Source: Chenopodium formosanum
Lineage: Eukaryota; Streptophyta; Magnoliopsida; Caryophyllales; Amaranthaceae
Reading direction: 5' to 3'
DNA: 64,000 nt
NCBI GenBank assembly: GCA_024500155.1
Contig: CM044856.1
Location: 47,492,303 to 47,556,302 of the forward strand
Below, in pieces: positions 45,874 through 56,864 of this stretch. How positions within the stretch are numbered: the first letter of the stretch is position 1; the number at the start of each line of letters is the position of its first letter. A program made the position numbers and the translations under genes. The notes beneath the pieces are model-generated. The model made no database searches. It saw only the letters and a list, made by a program, of their open reading frames with translations, and had not been told where the DNA came from.

Positions 45874-46154
45874 TGATTCGCGTGGTGAACTTGAAGAGTA
45901 AGTATCACTCTCACTATCAACAATATCACCAAAACCTCTTCCCTCGTCTTGATAAAGCCTACGGACTTGTCTAAAGGTTCGGTTGATTTCGTTATCAATT
46001 TGATGTTAGGGTGCTCCTTGAGACCTCCTAAGCATTCACCAACGATAAGCAAACAATTAGCAATGACAAGGATGATAAAACCAAAAAAAAAACAAAAAGA
46101 AAAGAAAGCGAAATGACTCTAACAAAAGCAATAATATTCGCTAAACAAGTCGCT
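45874..46154 (-). other. Leader of element C between primer site and gag
   Basis: Short non-coding leader; no other feature seen. Confidence 0.6.
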
Positions 46155-46172
46155 TCCCCGGCAACGACGCCA
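46155..46172 (-). promoter_or_regulatory. Primer binding site of element C (tRNA-Asp type)
   Basis: On the - strand TGGCGTCGTTGCCGGGGA, one mismatch from the complement of the 3' end of plant tRNA-Asp. It lies 5 bp from the 5' LTR. This primer is usual for Athila. Confidence 0.85.
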
Positions 46173-46177
46173 AAATT

Positions 46178-47813
46178 TGATAGGGATAAGATAGGTCGTT
46201 AAGCTACCACCCTAACCAAATTAATCATTTATAAAGCCTAAACCTACACTAAACTAGTTAGTGGAAAGTAAAGGGTCGAACCACTAGGGAAGCACGCTAA
46301 TTCAACATCAAATATCACTAATGCAAGAGTGAAAAGGGGATTGTTTTGTTGGTTTTGTTGAGTGGAACACTAAAACTACAAGTAAGCAAGAAAATGATGA
46401 TTAAAATCAATAGAAAATGACGCTATAGGTTGGGGGGTTTCAAACATGATTAGAAAGAGGGAAACAATGATAGTTATCATGATGAACATGCCAAAGAACA
46501 CAAGATTCTACCTAAACAATTCATTCTCATGCAATAGTCTAGGCAAATCAATGAAAGAAGTCTATGCTAATTAGGATCATTCTCATGCATCCTATTAGAC
46601 ACAAGAAAATAAAGAGAATAAAGAAGCACAATACATGAAACTCCATTTTAACAACTCATTCTCATGCAATCATTAAAATAGAGGTGATCTTAATCTAGTT
46701 CAAATCATTTTCATGCATTTAAAATAGAAGGAAATCAAATAAAGTGCAACAATAATCTCAAGCCATTAAAAATCATGTCTTTCATCAATTTAAGGCATGT
46801 AATCAATCCAACTATCATCATTCATCCATCATTCAATGCATATCTTCCACCCCCTTCCCCTAGCTAAGAGTTTAGCCTAGAGAAGGGAGATTAAACATAA
46901 TATCAAAACTAGAAATAAACACAAGAAACTCAAAACAAAACATGATTGAAATATATGAAATCAATAATAACTAGATAAACTAATAAGATAGACAAAAATA
47001 AGTAACAATAAAATAAATAAATAATATCTAAGGAAAGGAGAAAAGATTAATAAAGAAAGGATTGAAGAAAGATAAAAACTTGTATACTTGCTTGATTGAT
47101 GGAATATTAAAGCTTGAGCAAAGTTGAATACAATAAAGGAAGCTTGAATAACAATCTATTTTCTCTCTCTAGATTAGGCTAATGTTCTATGGAATTAGTA
47201 CTAAGTATTCTTTTATTACAAAGAGTCCCGTCCATATATATGTGGCTCCCCCTGAAAAGAAAGAGACTTGGACAACAAGGCGCAAACAAATCGAAAAGCC
47301 AGCTGTGCGCGCACGCACAGAATGTTTGTGCGCCCTCTCAGCGTAGTGCGCGGCCGCATTTTTTAGGGTACGGGGAAAATTAGCGCGCCCGCACATTAGT
47401 CCTGCTCGCCCACGTATCAGGTATGTGTGCCCGCACATAAGTCGCGCGTAAGGTCGCGCAAACTCTCTGGTTAGGCTCTGTTTCTTTAGTCTGGTTGTGC
47501 GGGTTCTGACAGGGCTGTTCGCCCGCACAACCTCACATGTGCGCCCGCACAGAAGCCTCACAGTAACCCGCGCACAACAGTCAGCTTGGCTTCTTGATAT
47601 CCTCTTTCTTTTGGCACATAATACCTACAAAAACAAAGCATGGAAATGAAAATAAAAACAAAGCGAGAAGACTAAGAGAAGGGAAGATAAGGTAGAAAAG
47701 GAAAGAATAAGCAAAACTAAGTAAAAATGCTTAGAAAAAGGGCCAAACAAGCGCAAATGAGGGGAGAATCCATAGAGAAAAAGGATAAAAGAGCGGCATA
47801 ATGCCACTCATCA
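46178..47813 (-). mobile_element. 5' LTR of element C (right)
   Basis: Pair of 33790-35430. TATATAT at 47235-47241; the GCGCGCCCGCAC island is at about 47300-47560, more diverged from its partner than the rest of the LTR and with indels. Confidence 0.9.
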
Positions 47814-49989
47814 ATCGTTGGATTACTAGCGGGAGGACGCATAGCCACATCTTCGGCAACGAGTCAATTGGCTACTTGTATACAAGTATTTCCGCAACGA
47901 CGAGGGGTTGCGACGACTTTGGGAGTCTTGCGGGTTTATTGCTCTGTTGCGGGCCACTCAGGCCATGTACTCGTTTGACGCGAGCCACCATGTGGTTCGT
48001 GCTTCTGTGGAGTTCTTCTGGGACACCACCAACACCTTTCACTTTCCCTGGGGCAAGATGACTATCACCTCTACCGACTTGAGTCTCATCTCGAGACTGG
48101 AGTTCCGCTCGAGTGCTCTGCCATTCGATAGTACTATTTTTTCCCTTTCTTTGATAGTCGAGGAGATATTGGGTCCGATCACTATTCAGGCCCGTGCCGA
48201 GGTCGAGCCGTCTCGACTTAGCCCTCCCTGTATCCGTCGGTCTACTCTAGCGATGGCTTTCGAGGATGATGCGACCACCAGTTAGCAGCGGTGCACATCT
48301 TTGTTCTTATCTTGTTGTTAAGGACTTTTTCCCTAACAAAGGTAGTCGGGGTACTTCTCTACTACCTTCCTACTCTCTACGACCTTCAGCTGGTCAGGAC
48401 CTATGACTGGGCTAGCTTGGCCTATGCTGATTAAGTGCGGGGCTTGCGAGATTGCTGTCGTCATAGAGCTTTCACTGGAAACATCGCACTCTCAAGCTTC
48501 TGGAGAATCGTAGAGGTATACTTTATCCCCTTTTAAAGTTAGCTAATATGCTTATGTCTTTGTTCATAGATTTGGTTCTACGAGCACTTTCCGTCACTAG
48601 CGCCTGCTAGACAATCTCCTTGTGAGCTTCCTGTTGGCACATGTTGGGGAGGTCGCATTAGTGATCAGGCAAAAACTGCCCATGTCCGAGAGCTGATCCT
48701 CTCGGTATGTTCTTAGATGCTTGTCCTTTCTTTATTGCCTTTTGATAGACTCTTATCTCACGCACGTGTTTTGTAGAAGCTCGAGGTAGTATATCGGGCA
48801 TGGGCTGGTCTGGCTATTCCTGCGCTGGCTGCACAGTACACCACTAAGAGTCGCTACTTTCAGGGGACGTACGAGGCGGTGGTGTACCTCTGTGAGAGAA
48901 TGGTTATTCAACACTCTTCGGAGATTTTTGTCGTCCTTGCTCCTCCGCCCTGCCACATGTTCCATGATGCAATTCTGATCAACTTGGCGGAGAGGTCGCC
49001 TACTGGTACCCCTTGGCGATCTCATGCTAGCTCGGGGCGGTGCTACGAGGAGGAGGACTTTTTGCCATTGCTAGCTCCGGTCCCTTTTTTTTATCTAAGG
49101 AGGCGGAGGTATGCTTTTTATCTTTTAGTTCTTTGCTAGGTAGCCCCCAAGTGGACCTTAATCACTTAGATTTGCTTTTTTTTTTTTTTGCTAGGCTGAG
49201 CCTGTTGAGTTCGTTCCTCCTTGGATGTCCATAAGCTATCAGGGGACATACAGCCTTGTTAAGGATCAGCGCTTCGTCGACTGATCTATTCCTCGTCACT
49301 AGACTCGGCTGAGTTACTTGCTTATAGCTTTTTTGTTTATACTTGTCTTGTATTGTTACTGACTTTGTTATTGACAGTTCTCGCGCGAGGTGGTTACAGC
49401 GATGGAAAGGTGCATAGAGGCCTTTCGGAGTCAGCTGGTGAGATTGAGGAACATAGCTTCCTGTCGTCGTGACGACGCTTCTCATGAGGTAACTTTTTTC
49501 TTTTATTTTGTATTGTATATCCTCATGTTTTCTTTGTTTTTGACTTGATTTAATTTTGCAGAACAACCTATACCTTCATGTACTCGGACGAGAAACGAGG
49601 CTAGGAGGGAGTCATCTAGGTCTTTCTCGAGGCGTCGCCGCACTACTTCTGCTGGCGGAGGTGGCCAATCTGATGCTGCTCGAACCGAGGCAGTGGGGGG
49701 CTCGAGTTCTTCCTCTAATGGTGCACAAACTAAACCGATGGGCCAAGGAGGCGCGACACTGGCTCCACCGGTAGGTGGTGGGACGTACGAGTTTAGCTCG
49801 TTGTCGCTGCAGCCTCCGCAGCCTTATCCTTTGTTGATTCAGCACCAGGGTGAGCCTGGGTGGACTGGCCCTGAGTTGAGGTTTTCGACTCATTGCAAGT
49901 CCGGAGCTGGTGAGGAGCATACTCCTCGGTGTGCGATGTTCTTCGTCATAATGAACATCCCTCATCATCTATGCCCTCCAGCACCGTAG

Positions 49990-50394
49990 TTGTACCTGTG
50001 TTTTATTTCATTTTGACTTTTGTAGGACTTTACCGATTGTATTATGACTCACTTATTAGACATATTTGTATATACAAACTGTTATCTATTATGACTGCTT
50101 TATCTTTTTTCATTTTATGTGCATATGTGTGTGTGCAAAATTTTGTGACTAATTTTGCGAAAAAATTTCTATCACTTTTATTATTAATGGAGGATATCTG
50201 ACTTTCTCCCCCAAAAAAGAAAAAATGAAAAATAAATCGGACTGAAAATGATCTTAAATTTAATCAAGCTTGAAAAAATCCAAAAAAGGGAAAAAATATA
50301 TTAAATTTTTTATAAGGAGTGATGGAGTAAAAGGGAAAAATTGTAAAGTCATTATACGAATTCGAATCATGGTCAGAAAAACGCGGTTTGCATA
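49990..50394. other. Intergenic spacer between antisense genes of D
   Basis: Non-coding, AT-rich; matches A 21560-22029 in position. No gene. Confidence 0.5.
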
Positions 50395-50638
50395 GCGCGC
50401 TAAGCTGATATTGCAGCGTCATTTGCCGCCACGCGTTTCACAATGTCGCCAAGCGCTGCTTCTGTTGTCAAGCGACAGACTCTGTCGCCAGGCGACAGGT
50501 TTGTCGTCTGGCGCTGGTTCTGTCGTCAAGCGACAGACTCTATCACCAGACGACAGGTTTGTCGTCTGGCGCTACAGTGCGTTGCCTCCGAATCCATTAA
50601 GAGTAGAACTACATCCTTTTTGTACATAAATAGCCCCC
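50395..50638 (+). promoter_or_regulatory. Promoter of antisense gene 2 (D) with GGCGCC/GTCGCC-type island
   Basis: Island 50395-50585: repeated GTCGCCAGGCGACAG, GTCGTCTGGCGCT and GTCAAGCGACAGACTCT motifs. The TATA-like CATAAATAGCCCCC (50625-50638) follows 40-50 bp later, 68 bp before the ATG at 50706. Confidence 0.65.
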
Positions 50639-50705
50639 TAATCTGCCGATTTTCTGTATAATTCGACCAGATTAATTATTAATCTTAGCTTCTCAACAAG
50701 TAATC

Positions 50706-52176
50706 ATGTTTTTAGTCACTAAGAGTTTTAGCGATTTTACTCGTGAATGGTGTCGGTCTGTAACTGCTAAAGAGAGAAAAGAACTCGACTTTTTTCACAT
50801 GGGTGGTATTTATGGTATTAAGGGGGTGGATCTTGATATAGATTTTATCCATAACGCCTTAGAATATTGGGATATAGATACACATTGCTTTAGACTAGGC
50901 TGTGATGAAATTAGCCCTTTGCCGGAAGAATTTGGTGCCATCCTAGGCTCTCCTTCCTTTAATCTTGCGGTAATTCCTAAAGTGAATGAGTATTATTATA
51001 AAGATTTTGAGCGCTTCTATAATTTAAAAGACAGAAATCTAACAAATATTGTAGTTTGTAGCGTAGTTAATCTAATAGAATTTGTACGCTACTACATTGA
51101 TAGACCATATTCTGAGTCTTTTCATGTTTCTAAAAGAAGGGCTTTTCTCATTTGCATGCTTAACCAATATCTTCTAATTATTGGCAGAAATAAAGGTCAA
51201 GCAATTATAATATCTTTCTTAGAACAAATTGAATTGGGAAGGAATCCAATGCCATTAATTATTGGACAGACTATGCTTAGTCTAGATAAATTAAAGAAAA
51301 ATTCAAAAGCACCTTCTCGAGGCTCTCTAATTTTATTACAGGTAGAAAAAAATTATTTTTAACTACAGAAATCAAAAACATATTGTTGTATAGTACTACT
51401 AATTATTTGGATTGAATATTTTTGCAGATGTGGCTAATGGCGACACTAGAATTAATTAGTTCTCCTGATAATATTGAAAAACACACTCTAAATTGCGTTG
51501 TAAGGTGAAAGAAGAATTTCTTAAAGATGGGTCGCCATGAGTGGAGCAAAATATTTGCCTCTTGTAACTTTGCTATCAAGTGGGTCATCCCATGGTGGAA
51601 AATTGAGAAGATGGTTGGTGTCAACAAGCAACCTTTCTGCCGTCTTCCAAGCTTAACCAAGATGACTTTTATTATCCCTACAGGGTAAAAAGGCAGTACG
51701 GTCTACTTTAAACAATTCCTTCAGGGGATCTCCGTCGTCCTTATGAATTCCCTGTTTCACAAGAAGTAGAGAAGTTTGACACATATTGGAGTGCTAGGCC
51801 TTTATGGGAAGTGATTACCCAAAAGGTTCCTCCTTCATTACCCAATAATGTGAAGAATTGGCTTCTTAATAAGCCTACAAAGGACATGAAGAAAAATCAG
51901 AATAGAACCAATGTGAAGAACCGTCTAGGTGACAAAGTAAATCCTGTGAAAGAACGCTTGGGTAAAAAAGTTAAATTCAAAACATCTATGATGCCTAAAA
52001 AGAAGGACACTACTAAGGGCAAAGAGAAAAGAAAAGCTGACTCTTCAGAAAAGAAAGCTTGTGTAGAAAAGAAACATGGAGTCCTAGCTAAGGGAGAAAC
52101 CATTTATTCAAAAATTGAATGTAGGTCCTCTAATGGATGCCTACTAATTAAAGTCATGGATGATGAAAAGAGATAG
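50706..52176 (+). CDS. Antisense gene 2 of element D (DUF7745/PMD-like), best-preserved copy
   Basis: The first exon is fully open for over 210 codons from MFLVTKSFSDFTREWCRSVT at 50706. It contains LEYWDIDTHCFRLGCDEISP plus LPEEFGAILGS, FERFYNLKDRNLTNIVV, YSESFHVSKRRAFLICMLNQ and GRNPMPLIIGQTMLSLDKL. It ends at a CAG/GTAGAA donor (about 51341); the acceptor TTTTTGCAG precedes ATGTGGCTAATGG at 51428. Exon 2 has WWKIEKMVGVNKQPFCRLP, then, after small frameshifts, YEFPVSQEVEKFDTYWSARP. A Lys-rich tail (51811-52176) resembles a nuclear localisation region. A second intron may explain the apparent shifts near 51490-51720. It resembles the DUF7745 family of plant-mobile-domain-like proteins. Function unknown; possibly coding, possibly a recent pseudogene. 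Confidence 0.65.
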
Positions 52177-52619
52177 ACAAGAGTTGGAAAAGAGCAAAGA
52201 AAGAGAAGAAAGATTGAAGCACTGCTTAACGTCCAATTTATTAGAATTTATTTTATTAAGCTTTTATTTAAATTCCATCAATAATGTGATTTTTACTTTA
52301 TCTTATTAATGCAATTTAAGCTTTTTAATTAAATCAATTTATATTTAATTTGTTAATGTAATGAAAACAATTTAAATTATTTTCTAGAAAATTTCTCGAG
52401 TACGGAAGTCGAAAATTTTACGAAATACACCGAAATTTGCTCAATATTCGCAAAAAACTGGCGTCGCAGTTTTAAGTCTGTCGCCATACGTTGCTTTCTA
52501 TCGCCGGGCGACAGGCTTTGTCGCCTTGTGCTGCAGTCTATCGTTTGGCGACAGACTTCTTTCTGTTGCGCTGATGTTACGTCGAATTATTATTGATGCT
52601 GGGAAGCGAGGTTTGCAAA
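52177..52619. other. Spacer between antisense gene 2 and pol of D, with GTCGCC island
   Basis: AT-rich. An island at 52455-52575 has CTGGCGTCGCAG, GTCGCCATACG, ATCGCCGGGCGACAGG and TCGTTTGGCGACAG. No gene. Confidence 0.55.
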
Positions 52620-52735
52620 AAATAAAGTGGTCGCACCCTGTAAAGGGTTGCTTACGTATCCTTTTCTAAGGGATCAGGCCAAACGTAGCTCTCTTGAGTG
52701 TCCTACTCAAGTAATTATGGATAATACTTTTTAAG
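52620..52735 (-). promoter_or_regulatory. Conserved non-coding block after pol (D)
   Basis: Reverse-strand match to A 19039-19140, including the stem-loop (52693-52711) with one changed pair, GATACGTAAGCAACCC and GGGTGCGACCACTTTATT. Confidence 0.5.
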
Positions 52736-53410
52736 TTGGTTAAGGTTCGTCATGTTTGAGAGCTCATTGCCATCCATATCAGTTAGTTTTGCTGCACCTC
52801 CTAACAGAATGGTTTTTACTCTTGGATCCAAAACATTTTTCCTTAATGTTTTTAACACCAAGTTTCCTACTTTGATGTTTCTTGTCTTGACCTTCTTATT
52901 AAAGTGTCTAGCCATACGGGTTTGATAGCATTGGGTATTATGTAGAGCTTCTAGTCACTTTTTATGGAGTAGAATTAGCTCTTTATATCTTACCCTAGTC
53001 CATTTGACTTCATCGAGTTTACTTTCTAATGCAATGTGTAGGGACGGTATCTCTAGCTCTACACGTTGTACGACATCCATTCCATAAACTAAGGAGAATG
53101 GCGTATTTCCTGTTAATGTGTGAATTGACGTGTGATAACCCCAAAGTGCGAAATGGAGTATGTCAGGCCAATCCTTCTAGTTTTCTGTCATTTTCTCGAT
53201 AATAGTCTTTAAATTTTTGTTAGCCGCCTCAACTGCTCCATTTGCTTGCGGTCTATAAGAGGAAGAGTGATAGTGTTGAATACCATATTTTTGCAACAAT
53301 TCTTCACATTCTACTTGAAAGTGAGTTCCATTGTCACTTATCATCTCATGTGGGACTCCATATCGGCAAATAATATTCCCTTTGATAAAGAGTGCTACCT
53401 GTTTTGCAGT
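52715..53410 (-). pseudogene. pol: Integrase of element D, catalytic core and C-terminus
   Basis: MISDNGTHFQVECEELLQKY (second D), QANGAVEAANKNLKTII (E) and the C-terminus KVGNLVLKTLRKNVL, ending LNQLKKYYP. The first D-containing part lies on the other side of CACTA 2 (58446-58600). About 30 bp of the C-terminal domain are missing near 52810 compared with A (no FRPNWSRPYIV). Stops are present between 52920 and 53170. Confidence 0.85.
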
Positions 53411-53429
53411 CACTACTACAAAAAAGGCC

Positions 53430-53690
53430 TTAGAGAACTGTTAGAATAGGCTTTATAGATCGTCTTAGGGGCGTTCTTCTGCTAAGCGATGTATAAAGTA
53501 TAGAGAACGGGTTGTTTAGTCGTTTTATATAATAACAAATAGAGAACGCTTGTTACTCACAACCGTTCTCTTTTCCCTTCATAAATTTGTACACTAAGGA
53601 AGGAATAAAGAACGGTTTAGTCCACTTAACCACTCTATATTGCATTACAATAGAGAACAGTTAAGTCAGATAACAGCTCTCTAATGTTTT
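53430..53690. repeat. Left subterminal repeats of CACTA 2
   Basis: Several copies of TAGAGAACGGTT and its inverse AACCGTTCTC, with variants. Matching copies are at 58225-58425. Confidence 0.65.
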
Positions 53691-55387
53691 TTTTTTTAAA
53701 AAAAAAAATCCAGACATACATATTTAATTATTCGAATTACCCCTCTACGTATTTTATACCGTATTATTCCTGTATTTTAATAATTTGAATTATTTTTGTA
53801 TTTCATTTTAGACCTGTATTCCTGTTTTATATCTGGTAAATTTATTTGAAGTATATCCTGTAAGAAAATCTTCACATTTCCTTTGTAAAATAAATCCATG
53901 ATCCTGTACTGTACGTGCAATATAACTTTTTGTATAATAAAATTAACAAAAATATTTCCAGATACGACAAAAGCCATCAAAATATACTTCATATATATAA
54001 CTTAAAACATCCAATCACAATTAAATTGAATCATTCATACAAAATTTGTTCTATACAAACAAATACGTGAGTTAAATATCAAAAACCTCTCTAGTTAATG
54101 TTGATTTAAAAAAAAATTGATGCCCCAAAATATACCAATACCATATTGATCTATAATTCACATAAATCATTGACGTCGTCATTTGGTTGATGGTATCCGG
54201 TTACCATATGAAATGTACCTTTCCCTAAGCTCGTCAATCATTTGTTGAGAATATGTATGAGGAACTTGCTTAAAATACTACAAAACAATGTAAAATACAT
54301 ACATATTAGTTAATAATATACAATAAGTTCATCTAATCAAATATAAATAGCATGGTCTTGAGAATATAGGAAGAAACCATATTGATGGCCTATATTAAGG
54401 CACAAAACCATAGAGAGATTGACTCACTTATCTAATAGCTCACTAAACTATCAATGCAAAATGAACCACAAGCAATACTGCAAAACACATTAAAAATTCA
54501 AACAACCAAAATAGATGGTCTTATAAATAGCAGCAGTCCTCAAGTTACTACTAAAGGGCATTATTAAGAAAATTAGCGCTATAAGCAAAGCTTGTCTTTG
54601 GCATGGTAGTGTTGATATTTTTGGAGCATGTTATTTCAATTAGGAGACCCTCTGCTACCCCAAAAGAGATAAAGGGCTAAGTTTCAGGCATGAAAGGAGG
54701 AATGAAGCTGTAGTATGAAAGATTTGGATGTAGCTGGGAAACAGGATTCACTTCAGGTTAGTTGTGTCCTTTTTGTCTACAGCAAGGACCAAGTTGGGTG
54801 GGGGTATGAGCCTCCAGCAGAAGATCCAAGCTGGGCAAGAAAATGTGTATGCATGATAAAAGAATGTGTTCAAAGATGTGATTCATATGATTAATTGGCC
54901 TGATAACTGAAAATATTCAATGAAAAAAACGCTAATCAGAAATTTCTTGTGGTTCTCACACGACTTGGACCTATTATAAAAAGGAAGGCTCCAAAAAAAA
55001 GGGAAACTCTGTAAGTTCGGAATTTGAGCAGACGATAGATGTTTGATCTATTATGACTGCTCTTGGACACAAGCATCTACTCTGTGATTGTATTTTCAGT
55101 ACCATGTGCATAACTAGCATGTTATCATGACTGCACCTTAGAATAACCTAAGATCCATCGCTCACCGTCTTATCTGCTGAGAATACAGAAGATCATATAA
55201 TTGGTCAACATTTAAGGAGAAACTAGCTGTGGCAGCACTAGTTGCTATAGTTTATACTATACAACAAGTCATAAATAAGTACTAACGGATTCAAAAGATT
55301 TTGAACATTAGCACTGCAAAATGTATTAAAGCTTAATTGTGCAAAAACTACAAAATTTTAGAGAGTATAGTCTGATGTGTGCATCAG
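53691..55387. other. Non-coding interior of CACTA 2, left part
   Basis: AT-rich with an A-run at 53692-53709. I see no recognisable gene; parts may be intron or 3' UTR of the captured sequences. Confidence 0.4.
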
Positions 55388-55599
55388 CTACTCAAAATAC
55401 ATTAAAACTAAATGGCGTACCTTGTCGGGGATGATCATTTGTCTAGATTCAATTGTTTCAATCAATTTCTCCTTGGATTTTTTGAGCCTCCAATGCTTTC
55501 TGAAATCAATAATAAGCAACCTAATTAAGGCAGTGTAATCTATTATAGCCGAATAATTTATTTGGTTCAAAAGTAGAAACAAACTCACAATTGTTTGAG

Positions 55600-55790
55600 C
55601 TATTTCAAAATCAGCAGGATTGTCAAAGGTGGTTTCTTTATAATCACATTTGGATTTACTCCCTTGGTGTCGTACATCCAATCCTTTCTTAATCTGGCCT
55701 TGAAAGCTCTCCACCAGATTGAAGCTCTCCCTAATACGTAATTTCTACGTTCTTTCGGCACTAAGAATCCTCTCTGCACAATTCAAATAA
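55600..55790 (-). pseudogene. Possible plant transposase-associated fragment
   Basis: One - strand frame reads LVPKERRNYVLGRASIWWRA followed by FKARLRKDWMYDTKG. The WWRxFKxxLR pattern recalls the Ptta/En/Spm transposase-associated domain (PF03004) carried by CACTA elements. Similarity is short and by eye only. Alternative frames across the same DNA are open but unrecognised. Confidence 0.3.
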
Positions 55791-55894
55791 AAGATATCAA
55801 ATATAATTAGGACTATTATTTGATCAGATTGCTGAGTTGTGATTCAAGCAGATATGATCAGAAAAGTACAGTTGTAACTTGTAAGGACATTATT

Positions 55895-56864
55895 TATGTA
55901 GCTCTGATTCCCATACTCTATTAAATGGATCATCCGGGTACCTTAAATGAAAAAAAAAATTGTATTTGATACTCATGGTTTTGCAACAAAACATAGTGGA
56001 CTGTCAAGAGATTTTTGCATAAATGTTACACGTATAATAAGCAATTTGTGGTCGTTTCAATAAAAGAAATCACAACCATTCAATGCAAAGTATATTTGTC
56101 ATACATTACAGTTACTCAGTATTTTCCAAGAAATTGGTTCATACCTTATGGGATCTTTCGTAGGAGCTCCAAAGTTCACCCTAGCAGCAACCTGCATGTA
56201 AAAGTTCTCCTCATAATCCGTGGCGTACATTGAGAGATTCTATGGTTGAAGCTCCAGAGTAGAGATAAAGAGAGACCCTGTAGTTGCACAGCAAAGACAG
56301 ACATCAATGGAGCTTGAAGGTGCTCTGATGATCATCTCTTTAACATACATTCTCGATCTGTCGAACACCGTTACAGTTGCCCACTTAGTTGCATCCAAGT
56401 ATAACAGAAAGTCGGGGTATGTGTCAGCAATTGCAGTGCTTCCATATAGGAATGTTTCCCTTACAAGGTACCTTCTCCTTTCCTTTGTGTCTAATGTATA
56501 ACAGTATTTCTTGTCATCTGTTGGGAAATCCCTTCTCTTTTTGTAGGGTTCCCATTCATCATTTGAGCTCTGAATATCTACTGTTTTTCCATGATTCATA
56601 ATTTCATTGTCTAAAATCCATGCTAACCCTGTTTTTTTGTCACTGAAATTACCATCTCCTCCACAATCTATACTGGTAAACTCTGCATATAATCATATGA
56701 GAAATTATGAATAAATTAGCTTTGAAGGTTGAATACATATTAAAATTTAAAGTCATTATGAATCTGAGTTAATAATAGTACTACTATAGCATACCTGTTA
56801 CTTGGGAGTATATACATGATAAAGAGAGAAAAAGTAAAGCCAGAATCTGGAAATATGAATCCAT
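55895..56864 (-). pseudogene. Captured 5' part of a malectin-like receptor kinase gene
   Basis: Exon 1 (56864-56795) encodes a signal peptide, MDSYFQILALLFLSLSCIYS, and ends at GTATGC. Exon 2 (56682-56145) encodes the start of a Malectin_like domain: TSIDCGGDGNFSDKKTGLAW, KYCYTLDTKERRRYLVRETF, DATKWATVTVFDRSRMYV and SSSIDVCLCCATTGSLFIST plus LELQP. A TAG stop then interrupts at about 56242 before NLSMYATDYEENFYMQVAAR. Exon 3 (from 55941) continues YPDDPFNRVWESELHK. Transmembrane and kinase parts are absent. Correct GT-AG borders show capture from genomic DNA. In the source gene this domain would be extracellular. Confidence 0.85.

Larger units (their letters stand above)
33790..47813 (-). mobile_element. 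Element C: full-length Athila-lineage retrotransposon
   Basis: Two LTRs of 1641 and 1636 bp with TGATGAG...CTATCA ends on the - strand, and a tRNA-Asp-type primer site. gag, protease, RT, RNase H and integrase are followed by a separate Athila-type extra ORF and a long 3' UTR. There is a single RNase H with an aspartate and no second RNase H, unlike A and D. The LTRs look about 2% different over the first kilobase by eye, so this is the youngest retrotransposon in the window. gag and pol nevertheless contain frameshifts. Confidence 0.92.
33622..49989 (+). pseudogene. Antisense PMD-family gene of element D, split by element C
   Basis: The ATG at 33622 opens MARKCGSGSRSRE, then a stop. WDEQTLFFVPKHHIFERVQR ends at the C insertion (33789). 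Coding resumes at 47819 with WITSGRTHSHIFGNESIGYL, then SHHVVRASVEFFWDTTNTFH. Later exons match A one for one: IWFYEHFPSLAPARQSP (about 48572), YFQGTYEAVVYLCERMVIQH (about 48860), FVPPWMSISYQGTYS (about 49215), MERCIEAFRSQLVRLRN (about 49402) and a Gly/Ser-rich last exon ending in a CPPAP tail, stop at 49987. Small introns with GT and AG lie at equivalent positions. Frameshifts, stops and the 14-kb insertion make it a pseudogene. Confidence 0.78.
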
